Virus record (IMG/VR): IMGVR_UViG_3300031975_002178
Span: 1-20,787 of that record
DNA from: a virus
Length of the DNA stretch: 20,787 nt
Direction: 5' to 3' (one strand)
Positions within the stretch are counted from its first letter, which is position 1, and each line of letters starts with the position of its first letter. Below are positions 1-8,276 of this stretch, piece after piece. A program made the translations under genes and the position numbers. The notes beneath the pieces are model-generated. The model worked only from the letters and a program-made list of their open reading frames with translations. It searched no databases and was not told the origin of the DNA.

Positions 1-46
1 CGCCGCCCTCATCAGGCGCTTGCCATGCGCACGCCAGCCGAGGCAT

Positions 47-229
47 TCAGATTAGCGGCTTAACCTGAGCAGATTCCGCTGGGTCGATACAGGTGATCAG
101 AACCGAACCGCGATCGTGCCGATCCTCCACGACTTCCATCAGATCTTGGCGCTGGCCTGCGGTCATGCGAGTCTGGAACCGGCGGGTATTGCGGCTGGCG
201 ATCTCGCGTTCGACGAGCCGGCCGAGCCA
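47..229 (-). pseudogene. istB: IS21-family IstB remnant, internally deleted
   Basis: This minus-strand reading frame carries two separate pieces of an IS21 IstB helper ATPase joined together. About 22 residues (EWLGRLVEREIASRNTRRFQ) resemble the N-terminal region of IstB. They run directly into AGQRQDLMEVVEDRHDRG and SVLIT, which resemble the segment after Walker B near the C-terminus. The Walker A region that should lie between them is missing. After SVLIT, at about position 92, the similarity stops and an unrelated tail follows. It lies directly downstream of the istA remnant, as in the normal istA-istB order. It cannot be a functional ATPase. Assignment rests on remembered family motifs. 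Confidence 0.7.
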
Positions 230-237
230 TTCGGGAT

Positions 238-590
238 GCGGTCGCGCAGGATCACCGTGATCAGGGTGGCGGTGTTTGGCCCGATCTTCGCCGCCCAGGA
301 CGTAAGCCGCTCGGGCGACCATTCGGAATAGCGCCGATGGCTGGCCGGCATGTGATCGGCGACGGTGGTGTGTCGGCGGTTGGACGAGGTTCGCGCGTGG
401 GCCGCGACGCGCTTGCCATGGTGGAATATCTCGACCGTCCGGGCCGTGAACCGGACCCAGACCTTCTCGCGTAGCGGGCTGTGCGGCGCCGAGTAGTAGT
501 GCTTGTCGACCTCGACATGGTGCCTGACCACCGCAATCGCCCGCCCCGCAGCGCGAGATGAAAGCTCCGCGCGTCGTGCGATTGCTCAAC
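238..590 (-). pseudogene. istA: IS21-family transposase IstA remnant (C-terminal region)
   Basis: The minus frame reads HHVEVDKHYYSAPHSPLREK, then WVRFTARTVEIFHHGKRVAA, then SWAAKIGPNTATLITVILRD. This is the typical post-catalytic, Mu-transposase-C-like region of IS21 IstA. The DDE catalytic core is absent: upstream in the same frame the ORF is closed by a stop near 590, with no N-terminal part. Downstream, after VILRDR, the normal C-terminus is missing and the sequence switches to the istB scrap in another frame. It is a dead element that marks the left boundary of the restriction locus and suggests past IS activity there. Confidence 0.8.
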
Positions 591-857
591 CTGCGCCGAT
601 CGGCGTAAACACCAACCGGGCTCCGGTCACGGCTGGACGAAACATCAGTGGCAGGTCAGTCGCTCCAGTAGCGGGGAGCCAGTCTTCCCAGAAACGGTCG
701 GATCGCCCTTCAAGCCGACAACCGAGTGCGTGAAATTCTGTTCTCTTTGCAGGACAACGGCGAAGAACGAAAAACAGTATCGCCGCCTTGCTTCCGCAAC
801 CATTGGCAAAGTAGCGTTACGCGTTACTCCTTTGGTTGAGCAGTTCGGTAGGGCGAT
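591..857. other. Intergenic region upstream of hsdR
   Basis: No convincing gene is present; short ORFs on both strands look like noise or the far edge of the IS remnant. A perfect tandem duplication GCGTTAC-GCGTTAC occupies 814-827, about 30 bp before the hsdR start. It could be a regulatory site for the hsd operon, but no clear -35/-10 pair stands out. The ribosome binding site of hsdR is weak (GTAGGG a few bases before the ATG). Confidence 0.4.
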
Positions 858-3311
858 ATGGACAAGCGGGTTTTGAGCGAACGCGATATCTGCACGAAGT
901 TCATCACTCCTGCCCTCGTCACCGCAGGGTGGAACATCGCCACTCAGATCCGCGAAGAGGTCAGCTTTACTAAGGGGCGGATCATCGTGCGCGGAAAGAT
1001 GGTCAGCCGAGGAGAGGGCAAGCGCGCTGACTACATCCTCTCGGCCAAACCCAACATCCCGATCGCGATCATCGAGGCGAAAGACAACAACCAGCCTGTC
1101 GGTGGCGGCATGCAACAAGCGCTTGGCTATGCCGAAACGCTAGATATCCCGTTCGTTTTCTCGTCGAACGGCGACGGCTTTGTTTTCCATGACCGGACGG
1201 GCGCATCATCCGAAGTCGAGCAGACCTTGGGGATGGACGAGTTTCCCAGCCCTCAAGAGCTTTGGCACCGCTACAAATTCTGGAAGGGCCTGACCGACGC
1301 GGAAGAGAAGATCGCACTACAGGACTACCACGACGACGGGTCCGGCAAGGAGCCGCGGTACTACCAGGTCAACGCGATCAACAAGACGATGGAGGCGATT
1401 GCCAAGGGTCAGGATCGCGTATTGCTCGTCATGGCAACGGGGACAGGCAAGACCTATACGGCGTTTCAAATCATCTGGCGCTTTCTCAATGCGTTCCCGG
1501 GAAAGCGGGTTCTCTTCCTCGCCGACCGGAACGTGCTGATCGACCAGACCATGGTCAACGATTTTCGGCCCTTCAGCGGCAAGATGGCGAAACTGTCTAC
1601 ACAGTCGAAGACCATCGAGCGCCCGGACGGGACCAAGGAGAGCGTGACCCTCGCGTTGGACAAGAAGCGCCGGATCGACTCGTCCTACGAGATTTACCTT
1701 GGACTGTATCAGGCGATCACCGGGCCGAACGAGAGCCAGAAGATCTACCGCGAATTCTCCAAGGACTTCTTCGACCTAATCATCATCGATGAATGCCATA
1801 GGGGCAGCGCGTCGGCGGACTCGGCCTGGCGCGAAATCCTCGATCATTTCTCTTCCGCGGTGCAGATCGGCCTGACCGCGACGCCGAAGGAGACGGAGTA
1901 TGCCTCGAACATCGATTACTTCGGCGCACCGGTCTACAGCTACACCTTGAAGCAAGGCATCCGCGACGGGTTCCTCGCTCCCTACAAGGTCATCAAGGTC
2001 CATATCGACCGCGACGTGCAGGGGTATCGCCCCGAGAAGGGGCAGTTGGATCGTGACGGCGAAGAGGTCGAGGATCGGATCTACAACGCCAAGGACTTCG
2101 ACCGCACCGTGGTGTTGGACGACCGGACCAAGCTCGTCGCGAAGAAGGTGACCGAGTTCCTTCGCGAAAGCGGGGACCCCATGGCGAAGACCATCGTCTT
2201 TTGCGTGGATCAGGAGCACGCTGCGCGTATGCGGCAGGCCTTGATCAACGAGAATGCCGACCTCGTCGCGAAAAACGCGCGCTATGTCATGCGCATCACC
2301 GGGAACGACAAGGAAGGTATCGACCAGCTCGGGAACTTCATCGACCCCGAGGCTTCCTACCCCGTGATCGTCACGACATCCAAGCTGTTGTCCACGGGCG
2401 TCGATGCGCAGACCTGCCGCCTGATCGTGCTTGATCGCGAGGTCGGGTCTATGACCGAGTTCAAGCAGATCGTCGGGCGCGGCACGCGCGTGCACGAAGA
2501 CACCCGGAAGCTTTTCTTCACGCTGATGGATTTCCGTGGGGCGTCCAGCCATTTTGCCGATCCCGACTTCGATGGCGAACCGGTCCAGATTGACCAGCCC
2601 GGGCCGGGTGATCCGGTGACCCCCCCGGATGAGACGCCAACCAACAACGATGACACCTCGATCCCGGATGACATCGGTGAGGACGAAACCGTCCTGATCG
2701 ATCCGCGCAACGACACCATCACGAGCGACACCACCACCGGTCCGCGCCCGAAGGTCTACATCGACGGCGTTGGTGCCGATATCGTGGCCGAGCGCGTCGA
2801 GTACCTAGACGAGAACGGCAGGCTCGTGACGGAGTCCTTGCGTGACTACACACGCAAAGCCATGCGCCAGCGGTTCGCCAGCCTCGATGACTTCCTGCGT
2901 CGCTGGAAGCAGACCGAACGCAAGAACGCACTCATCGAGAAACTTGCCGAAGAAGGGCTACCCCTCGACGTGATCGCCGACGAACTGGGTCTCGATCTCG
3001 ACCCCTTCGACGTGATCTGCCACATCGCCTTTGACGCCAAACCGCTGACCCGCAAGGAGCGCGCCGAGAACGTCAAGAAACGCGATGTCTTCACGAAATA
3101 CGGCCCCCAGGCCCGCGCGGTCCTCGAAGCCCTGCTCGAGAAATACTCCGACGACGGCGTCATCAGTATCGACGATCCCAAGATCCTGAAAATCAATCCC
3201 TTCTCCGGCATGGGCACCGAGGTTGAACTGATCCGGGCTTTCGGTAAGAAACCGGACTACATCCGCGCCGTGCATGAAATGCAGGCGGCGCTCTACGAAG
3301 AAAGTGCCTGA
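858..3311 (+). CDS. hsdR: Type I restriction endonuclease subunit R (HsdR, EcoEI/EcoAI-like)
   Basis: This is the motor and nuclease subunit of a type I R-M complex. It translocates DNA using ATP and cuts far from the recognition site when the site is unmethylated. The 817-aa length fits the shorter EcoEI-type R subunits. The N-terminal nuclease shows D58 (RADYIL), E73-A-K75 (IIEAKDN) and a QQALGYAE motif at about 86-93. The SF2 motor shows Walker A ATGTGKT (193-199), the DEAD-box variant DECH (311-314), TAT (340-342) and motif VI QIVGRGTR (537-544). The C-terminal ~200 residues match the helical EcoEI_R_C region that binds the methylase core. It is followed by hsdM after 2 bp, so it is co-transcribed. 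All key residues are present, so restriction is expected to be active. Confidence 0.96.
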   Translation: MDKRVLSERDICTKFITPALVTAGWNIATQIREEVSFTKGRIIVRGKMVSRGEGKRADYILSAKPNIPIAIIEAKDNNQPVGGGMQQALGYAETLDIPFVFSSNGDGFVFHDRTGASSEVEQTLGMDEFPSPQELWHRYKFWKGLTDAEEKIALQDYHDDGSGKEPRYYQVNAINKTMEAIAKGQDRVLLVMATGTGKTYTAFQIIWRFLNAFPGKRVLFLADRNVLIDQTMVNDFRPFSGKMAKLSTQSKTIERPDGTKESVTLALDKKRRIDSSYEIYLGLYQAITGPNESQKIYREFSKDFFDLIIIDECHRGSASADSAWREILDHFSSAVQIGLTATPKETEYASNIDYFGAPVYSYTLKQGIRDGFLAPYKVIKVHIDRDVQGYRPEKGQLDRDGEEVEDRIYNAKDFDRTVVLDDRTKLVAKKVTEFLRESGDPMAKTIVFCVDQEHAARMRQALINENADLVAKNARYVMRITGNDKEGIDQLGNFIDPEASYPVIVTTSKLLSTGVDAQTCRLIVLDREVGSMTEFKQIVGRGTRVHEDTRKLFFTLMDFRGASSHFADPDFDGEPVQIDQPGPGDPVTPPDETPTNNDDTSIPDDIGEDETVLIDPRNDTITSDTTTGPRPKVYIDGVGADIVAERVEYLDENGRLVTESLRDYTRKAMRQRFASLDDFLRRWKQTERKNALIEKLAEEGLPLDVIADELGLDLDPFDVICHIAFDAKPLTRKERAENVKKRDVFTKYGPQARAVLEALLEKYSDDGVISIDDPKILKINPFSGMGTEVELIRAFGKKPDYIRAVHEMQAALYEESA

Positions 3312-3313
3312 CC

Positions 3314-4762
3314 ATGTCCGTCCGCAACCTCGTCAAATCCATTCAGGACATCATGCGCAAGGACACCGGCGTCGACGGTGACGCGCAGCGCATGTCGCAG
3401 CTGGTCTGGATGTTCTTCCTCAAGATCATGGACGACCAGGACGAGGCGCTCGAAATCACCCTGGACGACTACTCCTCGCCCATCCCCGAGGACCTGCAAT
3501 GGCGCTCCTGGGCGGCCGATCCCGAGGGCATCACCGGCGACACCCTGCTGACCTTCGTCAATGACGACCTCTTCCCGCGCCTCAAGATCCTGTCGCCGCA
3601 GAAGGGTCCCCGCGCCAAGGTCGTGCGCGACGTCTTCGAGGATGCCTACAACTACATGAAATCCGGCCAGCTCATGCGGCAGGTGATCAACAAGATCAAC
3701 GAGGTCGACTTCAACAACCTGTCGGAGCGCCAGCACTTCGGCGACATCTACGAACAGCTGCTGAACGACCTGCAGAACGCGGGCAACGCCGGCGAATACT
3801 ACACGCCCCGCGCCGTCACCGCCTTCATGGTGCAGCAGATGGACCCGAAGCCCGGCGAGATCCTCATGGACCCTGCCTGCGGCACCGGCGGCTTCCTGAC
3901 CTGCGCCATGCGCCACATGCGCGACAAACACATCAAGCGCCCCGAAGACGAGACGCTGATGCAGGCCTCCCTGCGCGCGGTCGAAAAGAAACCGCTCCCC
4001 CACATGCTCTGCGTCACCAACATGCTGCTGCACGGGGTCGAGGAGCCGTCCTGGGTCCGCCATGACAACACGCTTGCCCGCCCGCTGGTCAGCTGGGGAC
4101 AGGCCGACAAGGTCGACATCGTCCTGTCGAACCCGCCCTTCGGCGGCAAGGAGGAGGACGGGATCGAGAACAACTTCCCCACCTTCCGCACCCGCGAAAC
4201 CGCGGACCTCTTCCTGGCGCTAATCATCCGCCTGCTCAAGGACACGGGCCGCGCCGCAGTGGTCCTGCCCGATGGCTCGCTCTTTGGCGAGGGCATCAAG
4301 ACCCGGCTGAAGGAACACCTGCTCGAGGAATGCAACCTTCACACCATTGTGCGGCTGCCGAACTCGGTCTTCAAACCCTACGCCTCCATCGGCACCAACC
4401 TGCTGTTCTTTGAAAAGGGGACGCCGACGCAGGACATCTGGTATTGGGAACACCGCGTCCCCGAGACGCAGAAGGCCTATTCCATGACCAAGCCGATCCG
4501 GCTGGAGCATCTGGACGACTGCGCCGCATGGTGGGGCGGGTCGACCCGCGAGGGGCGGCAGGAAAGCGAGCGCGCCTGGAAGGTGTCGATCGACGAGATT
4601 CGCGAACGCGGCTTCAACCTCGACATCAAGAATCCGCATGTCGAAGACGTGGACCATGGCGAGCCGGAGGAACTGCTGGCCGACCTGCAACGCGCCGAAG
4701 CCTCGGTCGACCACCTGCGGGCCGAGCTGAAGGCGATCCTGACCGAGGCGCTGGCGCGATGA
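3314..4762 (+). CDS. hsdM: Type I restriction-modification DNA methyltransferase subunit M (HsdM)
   Basis: This is a SAM-dependent adenine-N6 methyltransferase that with HsdS forms the modification enzyme and with HsdR the full restriction complex. The N-terminal helical domain (about residues 1-150) leads into YEQLLNDLQNAG, then the SAM-binding motif DPACGTGGF (186-194) and the catalytic motif IV NPPFGG (273-278). The length of 482 aa is normal for the family. A C-terminal stretch rich in E, L and A (about 455-482) looks like a coiled coil, as expected for contacts with HsdS. It starts 2 bp after the hsdR stop and its stop overlaps the hsdS start (ATGA at 4759-4762), so M and S translation is probably coupled. 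Confidence 0.97.
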   Translation: MSVRNLVKSIQDIMRKDTGVDGDAQRMSQLVWMFFLKIMDDQDEALEITLDDYSSPIPEDLQWRSWAADPEGITGDTLLTFVNDDLFPRLKILSPQKGPRAKVVRDVFEDAYNYMKSGQLMRQVINKINEVDFNNLSERQHFGDIYEQLLNDLQNAGNAGEYYTPRAVTAFMVQQMDPKPGEILMDPACGTGGFLTCAMRHMRDKHIKRPEDETLMQASLRAVEKKPLPHMLCVTNMLLHGVEEPSWVRHDNTLARPLVSWGQADKVDIVLSNPPFGGKEEDGIENNFPTFRTRETADLFLALIIRLLKDTGRAAVVLPDGSLFGEGIKTRLKEHLLEECNLHTIVRLPNSVFKPYASIGTNLLFFEKGTPTQDIWYWEHRVPETQKAYSMTKPIRLEHLDDCAAWWGGSTREGRQESERAWKVSIDEIRERGFNLDIKNPHVEDVDHGEPEELLADLQRAEASVDHLRAELKAILTEALAR

Positions 4763-6396
4763 ACGCGGAACGGTTGCTGGAAGTCTACGAGCAGATCAGC
4801 GAAGCGCCGGATGCCATCGCCCGGCTGCGGCGGTTCGTGTTGGATTTGGCGGTGCGCGGGAAGCTGGTGGAGCAAGACGTTTCAGAGGCTTCGGAGCAGG
4901 TCGGCTTCGAACCTCACATCAATGATGCTCCTTACGAATTGCCTGCCAATTGGCGATGGATGCGCATTGGCGATCAGCTGGACTTGCTCAACGGTATGGC
5001 GTTCAAGCCAACTGATTGGATTTCAGAGGGGCTACGAATTGTCAGAATTCAAAACCTCAACAACCCTGATGCGCCGTATAACTTATGCGATCCTGCCATG
5101 GCCCGGAATCGATCCCTGATCGACAACGGCAGCTTTCTAATCAGCTGGTCCGGCACCCCAGGCACTTCATTCGGTGCCTTCATCTGGGATCGAGGGCCAG
5201 CGGTTCTGAACCAGCACATTTTCCGCTGTGACTTTCAAACCGATGCCTATACCCCTGAGTTTCTAAAGCTGGCCATCAATGGTCGCTTGGACGAGATGAT
5301 AGAAAAAGCCCACGGGGGAGTTGGGCTTCGCCACATCACCAAGGGCAAACTTCAGGCAATGTTGATTGCCGTCCCCCCTCTCGCCGAGCAGCACCGGATC
5401 GTCGCCAAGGTCGATGAACTCATGGCGCTCTGTGATCGGTTGGAGGAGGCCCGCAAGACGCGGGAAAAGGTGCGCGACAAGCTCACCGCCGCCAGCCTCG
5501 CCCGCCTGACCGCCCCAGATACCACGGCAGAGGACTTCCCCACCCACGCCGCCTTCGCCCTCGAGGCGCTCCCCGCACTCACCACGCGCCCCAACCAGAT
5601 CAAATCCCTCCGCCAAACCATCCTCAACCTCGCAGTCCGCGGCAAATTGGTGGAACAGCAGGCGCTTGAAGGGACTGGGCAGGAACTGATGTCCACTATC
5701 GCTTCCAGCCTTGGTCGCCGAACATTCGCGCGTGCAGACTCGAGCTTGATCGATTTTCCCATTCCTGAAGGCTGGGACCTGAGAAGCCTGGATGCGATCA
5801 CAGAGAATGGGCCGAAGAATGGCCTTTCTCCGACCAAGACCGAAAACCCTTCGGCCCCAAAGGCAATCACACTAACAGCGACAACCAGTGGTCAGTTTGA
5901 TGGCCGCCACTTCAAGCGAGTGGATGTTTCGTTGACTGCCGCTGAACCATTCTGGCTGCAACCGAATGATTTGCTATTCCAGCGTGGAAACACGCCGGAA
6001 TATGTCGGGATGGCGGCAATTTACGATGGCCCTGAAAGAGAGTTTCTCTATCCTGATCTTATCATGCGCGTCCGTATTACTTCCGCGATGAGCCTGCGCT
6101 TCGTTCACCTATGGTGCATTTCGCCTGTAGCCCGTGGCTACTTGATGGCGAACGCTACCGGCGCTCAAAAAACCATGCCGAAAATAAATCAAGGGGTTTT
6201 GAGAGAGCTTCCCATCATGATCCCCCCTCTTGCCGAACAACACCGCATCGTGGCCAAGGTCGATGCCCTCGTGGCCCTTTGCGACCGTCTGGAGGCCGCC
6301 CTGGCCACCACCGACACCACCCGAACCCGCCTCCTCGAAGCCCTCCTCCACGGGGCGCTGGAACCCGCCCCAGAAACCTTGGAAGCCGCCGAATGA
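4759..6396 (+). CDS. hsdS: Type I restriction-modification specificity subunit S (HsdS)
   Basis: HsdS sets the bipartite recognition sequence for the hsdRMS complex. The start at 4759 (ATGA overlap with hsdM) gives 545 aa; upstream sequence in the same frame is an hsdM shadow. There is a clear internal duplication. LRRFVLDLAVRGKLVEQ (about 23-39) is repeated as LRQTILNLAVRGKLVEQ (about 284-300). PLAEQHRIVAKVDELMALCD (about 208-227) is repeated as PLAEQHRIVAKVDALVALCD (about 491-510). Each conserved block precedes or follows a variable target-recognition domain (about 50-205 and 310-488). The two variable domains have visibly lower GC than the repeats, a sign of domain exchange. The downstream gene overlaps by ATGA at 6393-6396. 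Confidence 0.96.
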   Translation: MNAERLLEVYEQISEAPDAIARLRRFVLDLAVRGKLVEQDVSEASEQVGFEPHINDAPYELPANWRWMRIGDQLDLLNGMAFKPTDWISEGLRIVRIQNLNNPDAPYNLCDPAMARNRSLIDNGSFLISWSGTPGTSFGAFIWDRGPAVLNQHIFRCDFQTDAYTPEFLKLAINGRLDEMIEKAHGGVGLRHITKGKLQAMLIAVPPLAEQHRIVAKVDELMALCDRLEEARKTREKVRDKLTAASLARLTAPDTTAEDFPTHAAFALEALPALTTRPNQIKSLRQTILNLAVRGKLVEQQALEGTGQELMSTIASSLGRRTFARADSSLIDFPIPEGWDLRSLDAITENGPKNGLSPTKTENPSAPKAITLTATTSGQFDGRHFKRVDVSLTAAEPFWLQPNDLLFQRGNTPEYVGMAAIYDGPEREFLYPDLIMRVRITSAMSLRFVHLWCISPVARGYLMANATGAQKTMPKINQGVLRELPIMIPPLAEQHRIVAKVDALVALCDRLEAALATTDTTRTRLLEALLHGALEPAPETLEAAE

Positions 6397-6863
6397 GCGA
6401 GGACGTCGACTGGACGCGCGTCGCCGCCTTGCTCGACGATCTCTACAACGCTGCCGATGGCCTCGAACGGATCTTCCCCGGCCGGAAATTCACCCTCGAC
6501 GGCCATCTCGTCGGCAGCGTCGGCGAGGTCGTCGCCGCCTACATGTTCGACCTCGACCTGAACCCGGCCTCCACCCACGGCCACGACGCCCGCGCCCGCG
6601 ATGGTCGCCAGGTCGAGATCAAGCTGACCCAGGGCCGTGGCGTCGCCATCCGCCACGAGCCCGAACACCTGATCGTCCTGCACCGCCCCGCAGGCGGCCC
6701 GATCCGCGTGGTCTTCAACGGCCCCGGTCCCGTCGCATGGGCCGCCTCTGGCGCGATGCAAAGGAACGGCCAGCGCCCAATTTCACTCGCCCGCCTGACC
6801 GCACTGTCGAACGACGTGGCCGAGCAAGACCGACTGCCACTCCTGCGCCCTCCACCCGTCTGA
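6393..6863 (+). CDS. DUF6998-type protein, hsd-operon accessory, possible PD-(D/E)XK fold
   Basis: This 156-aa protein starts inside the hsdS stop (ATGA), so it is the fourth gene of the restriction operon. It resembles DUF6998 proteins, which I recall beside restriction systems; the function is not established to my knowledge. Directly visible are GSVGEVVAAYMFDLDL (41-56), HGHDARARDGRQVEIKLTQG (62-81) and the tail EHLIVLHR...VVFNGPGPVAWAASG. E45, D65, E75-x-K77 and Q80 are spaced as in a PD-(D/E)XK nuclease core, so a nuclease-fold accessory subunit is an inference worth testing. It could instead be a structural or inhibitory partner. No signal peptide or membrane segment is seen. Confidence 0.8.
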   Translation: MSEDVDWTRVAALLDDLYNAADGLERIFPGRKFTLDGHLVGSVGEVVAAYMFDLDLNPASTHGHDARARDGRQVEIKLTQGRGVAIRHEPEHLIVLHRPAGGPIRVVFNGPGPVAWAASGAMQRNGQRPISLARLTALSNDVAEQDRLPLLRPPPV

Positions 6864-7050
6864 CCCCATCGGGCCTCCGCAGTCCGCGTGCCCATGAAGA
6901 GCACGTCACGAGCAACGCCCAAGGTCTGCCCCTATCGGTACCTCGACTGACGAACGTCAGCCGGGACAGCAGAAAAATCTCTCCTGAATAAAATCAGCGT
7001 GGTGTAGTGATCGTTCCAGCCCAGTCAGGCTCACACCGCGATCATGGGGT
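6864..7050. other. Convergent intergenic region between hsd operon and mobile-element remnant
   Basis: No gene is seen. A small perfect hairpin CTGACG-AA-CGTCAG lies at 6947-6960, followed after about 10 bases by AGCAGAAAAATC. It might be a weak terminator for the hsd operon, but the stem is short and there is no clean T-run. This is the likely boundary between the restriction locus and the integrated element; no obvious att repeat was found by eye. Confidence 0.35.
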
Positions 7051-7593
7051 CTAGAGGTTTCGGTCCAACTTCCGACGCGCCTCTAGCACCTTGATCTTGG
7101 CTTCCAACTCCTTGTTTGACAAAGCGGCTAATGCCGCGCGACTCGAGCTTTCGTTTGTGTCTTCACCACCATTCCACTCCGTCGCGCTCCATTCGTTTCG
7201 GCGGCGCAATTGCAGCCAATGAATGGCCGCCTTGGTGTCGGGAGGAATTTCTGCCATGGTCTGGGTGACAACGATCTCACCTTGATTGTTTTTCAATGCC
7301 TTCTCGGATTTCACGGTCATCCCGATGGCGCGCTTGTAGAGGGCAAAGGCAACGTCGGCGTCCGCGATTTCCTTTCCTCTATGAACCGCGTCACGAAAAC
7401 CGGGATATTCAGCTTTCCAGCGATGGAAGGTGTTGCGGCTGACATCGAAGAATGTCGCCATCTGGCCCTCCGTCAGGCCGAGCAGGGCAAGTTTGTAGGC
7501 TTGGTCGTCCATTGCCGGATCATAACCACAGGCGCGACCTGGACCAGGTTCCGTGCCGTTCAAGTAGCGGCCATTGCTATCTCGCTTTTCCAT
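7051..7593 (-). CDS. Terminase small subunit-like DNA-binding protein (orphan TerS)
   Basis: It resembles a family of short phage proteins that recognise packaging sites. A helix-turn-helix is visible at about residues 38-61 (GLTEGQMATFFDVSRNTFHR). This is followed by the family-like stretch GKEIADADVAFALYKRAIGM (73-92), the phrase IPPDTKAAIHWLQLRRRNEW (116-135), and a charged C-terminal helix (about 158-177). I chose the ATG at 7593 (180 aa) because GGGACGG precedes it; an ATG at 7605 has no ribosome binding site. No large terminase or portal follows: the next gene on that side is the convergent hsd operon. It is therefore an orphan, as in phage satellites or eroded prophages. It could also be a plain HTH regulator. 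Confidence 0.75.
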   Translation of the reverse strand: MEKRDSNGRYLNGTEPGPGRACGYDPAMDDQAYKLALLGLTEGQMATFFDVSRNTFHRWKAEYPGFRDAVHRGKEIADADVAFALYKRAIGMTVKSEKALKNNQGEIVVTQTMAEIPPDTKAAIHWLQLRRRNEWSATEWNGGEDTNESSSRAALAALSNKELEAKIKVLEARRKLDRNL

Positions 7594-7645
7594 ATTCCGT
7601 CCCATGATCGATTGTTTGTGAGGGTGGCGCAGCCAATCTCTCCAG

Positions 7646-7744
7646 CGTGACGAGCGTGACACCTCCTAGAGGTGTGTCACGCTCGTCACGGCCAAATTGA
7701 GCCGCACGTGTCACGCACGGTGACGGGATGTCACGTTGGTCACG
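7646..7744. repeat. Iteron-like array of GTCAC/GTGAC words with a perfect 17-bp inverted repeat
   Basis: Eight copies of GTCAC or GTGAC, seven flanked as CGTGAC/GTCACG, are packed into 99 bp: near 7646, 7655, 7676, 7685, 7710, 7720, 7730 and 7739. The first four form a perfect inverted repeat with arms 7646-7662 and 7674-7690 (CGTGACGAGCGTGACAC and its complement) around an 11-nt centre that is itself partly palindromic. The array sits between the stop of the helicase remnant (5 bp away) and the TerS-like gene. It could be a replication origin, a packaging site or an operator for the TerS gene. Confidence 0.8.
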
Positions 7745-7748
7745 GTGC

Positions 7749-8276
7749 TCAATCATCATCTTGCACCCTCCACACGTGGTCGCCCCACTCGCGCACCTCG
7801 TTCATGTCCATCAGCTTGTCCTTGGCTCGCTTGAAGGCTTGCCGCCCCGCGCTATCGCTTGTGCCAGAGGTCAGGCCGTGAACAGCACACGCGTCCCGCC
7901 AGCGATCCACATGGACCACCTTGCGGTTGCTGGGGTATGCGTTGCCGCTCTTGGTCTCGCCGTGTTCGCGCAGGGCGTCATACAGCGCCTGCATGGCCAC
8001 CTCGTTCTTGCCCGTCAGGGCCTTGCGTTCTTTCTTGGGGGGCTCGCTGGCCTCGACCACCGCGCTTGTGACCTGATCACCGGCCTCGTCCGATATGCCG
8101 CCGTCGTCATACTGATCGCGGACCAGCACCCAGCCCTCTGACCGCTGGCTGGCGATATACGCCTCGCAAGCCTCGCGCTGGGCGTGCAGGCTGTTGAATT
8201 CCTGCTCCAGCCCTTCCTCGGAGGATTTCCGGGTGTAGACTGCGCAGCGCAGCTTGCGGACGACGGGTTTCGTCAT
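7749..8276 (-). pseudogene. Chimeric ORF: serine recombinase N-terminus fused to RepA-like helicase C-terminus
   Basis: The 175-aa ORF begins as a large serine recombinase: CAVYTRKSSEEGLEQEFNSL (11-30) contains the catalytic serine, and it continues to QYDDGGIS (about 55-62). Instead of the rest of the resolvase domain and the DNA-binding/zinc part (normally several hundred residues), it switches to DEAGDQVTSAVVEASEPPKK and then MQALYDALREHGE, RWRDACAVHG and AFKRAKDKL, ending WGDHVWRVQ. That second part resembles the C-terminal wHTH tail of phage/plasmid RepA-like AAA helicases. The junction lies near 8090 and is in frame, so a deletion is the simplest explanation. The start at 8276 overlaps the DUF2924 stop (ATGA). 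Recombinase activity is almost certainly lost. Confidence 0.8.

Noticed and set aside
1776-2552. A 258-codon minus-strand open frame inside hsdR
   Set aside because: It is the antisense of the conserved helicase motor of hsdR and has no features of its own.
7646-7690. The 17-bp inverted repeat as a simple rho-independent terminator
   Set aside because: There is no T-run on either side, the loop is itself palindromic, and more copies of the same word continue beyond the stem. A protein-binding array fits better.
7646-7744. A CRISPR array
   Set aside because: The repeated words are 5-7 bp, in both orientations and unevenly spaced, with no long direct repeats or uniform spacers.
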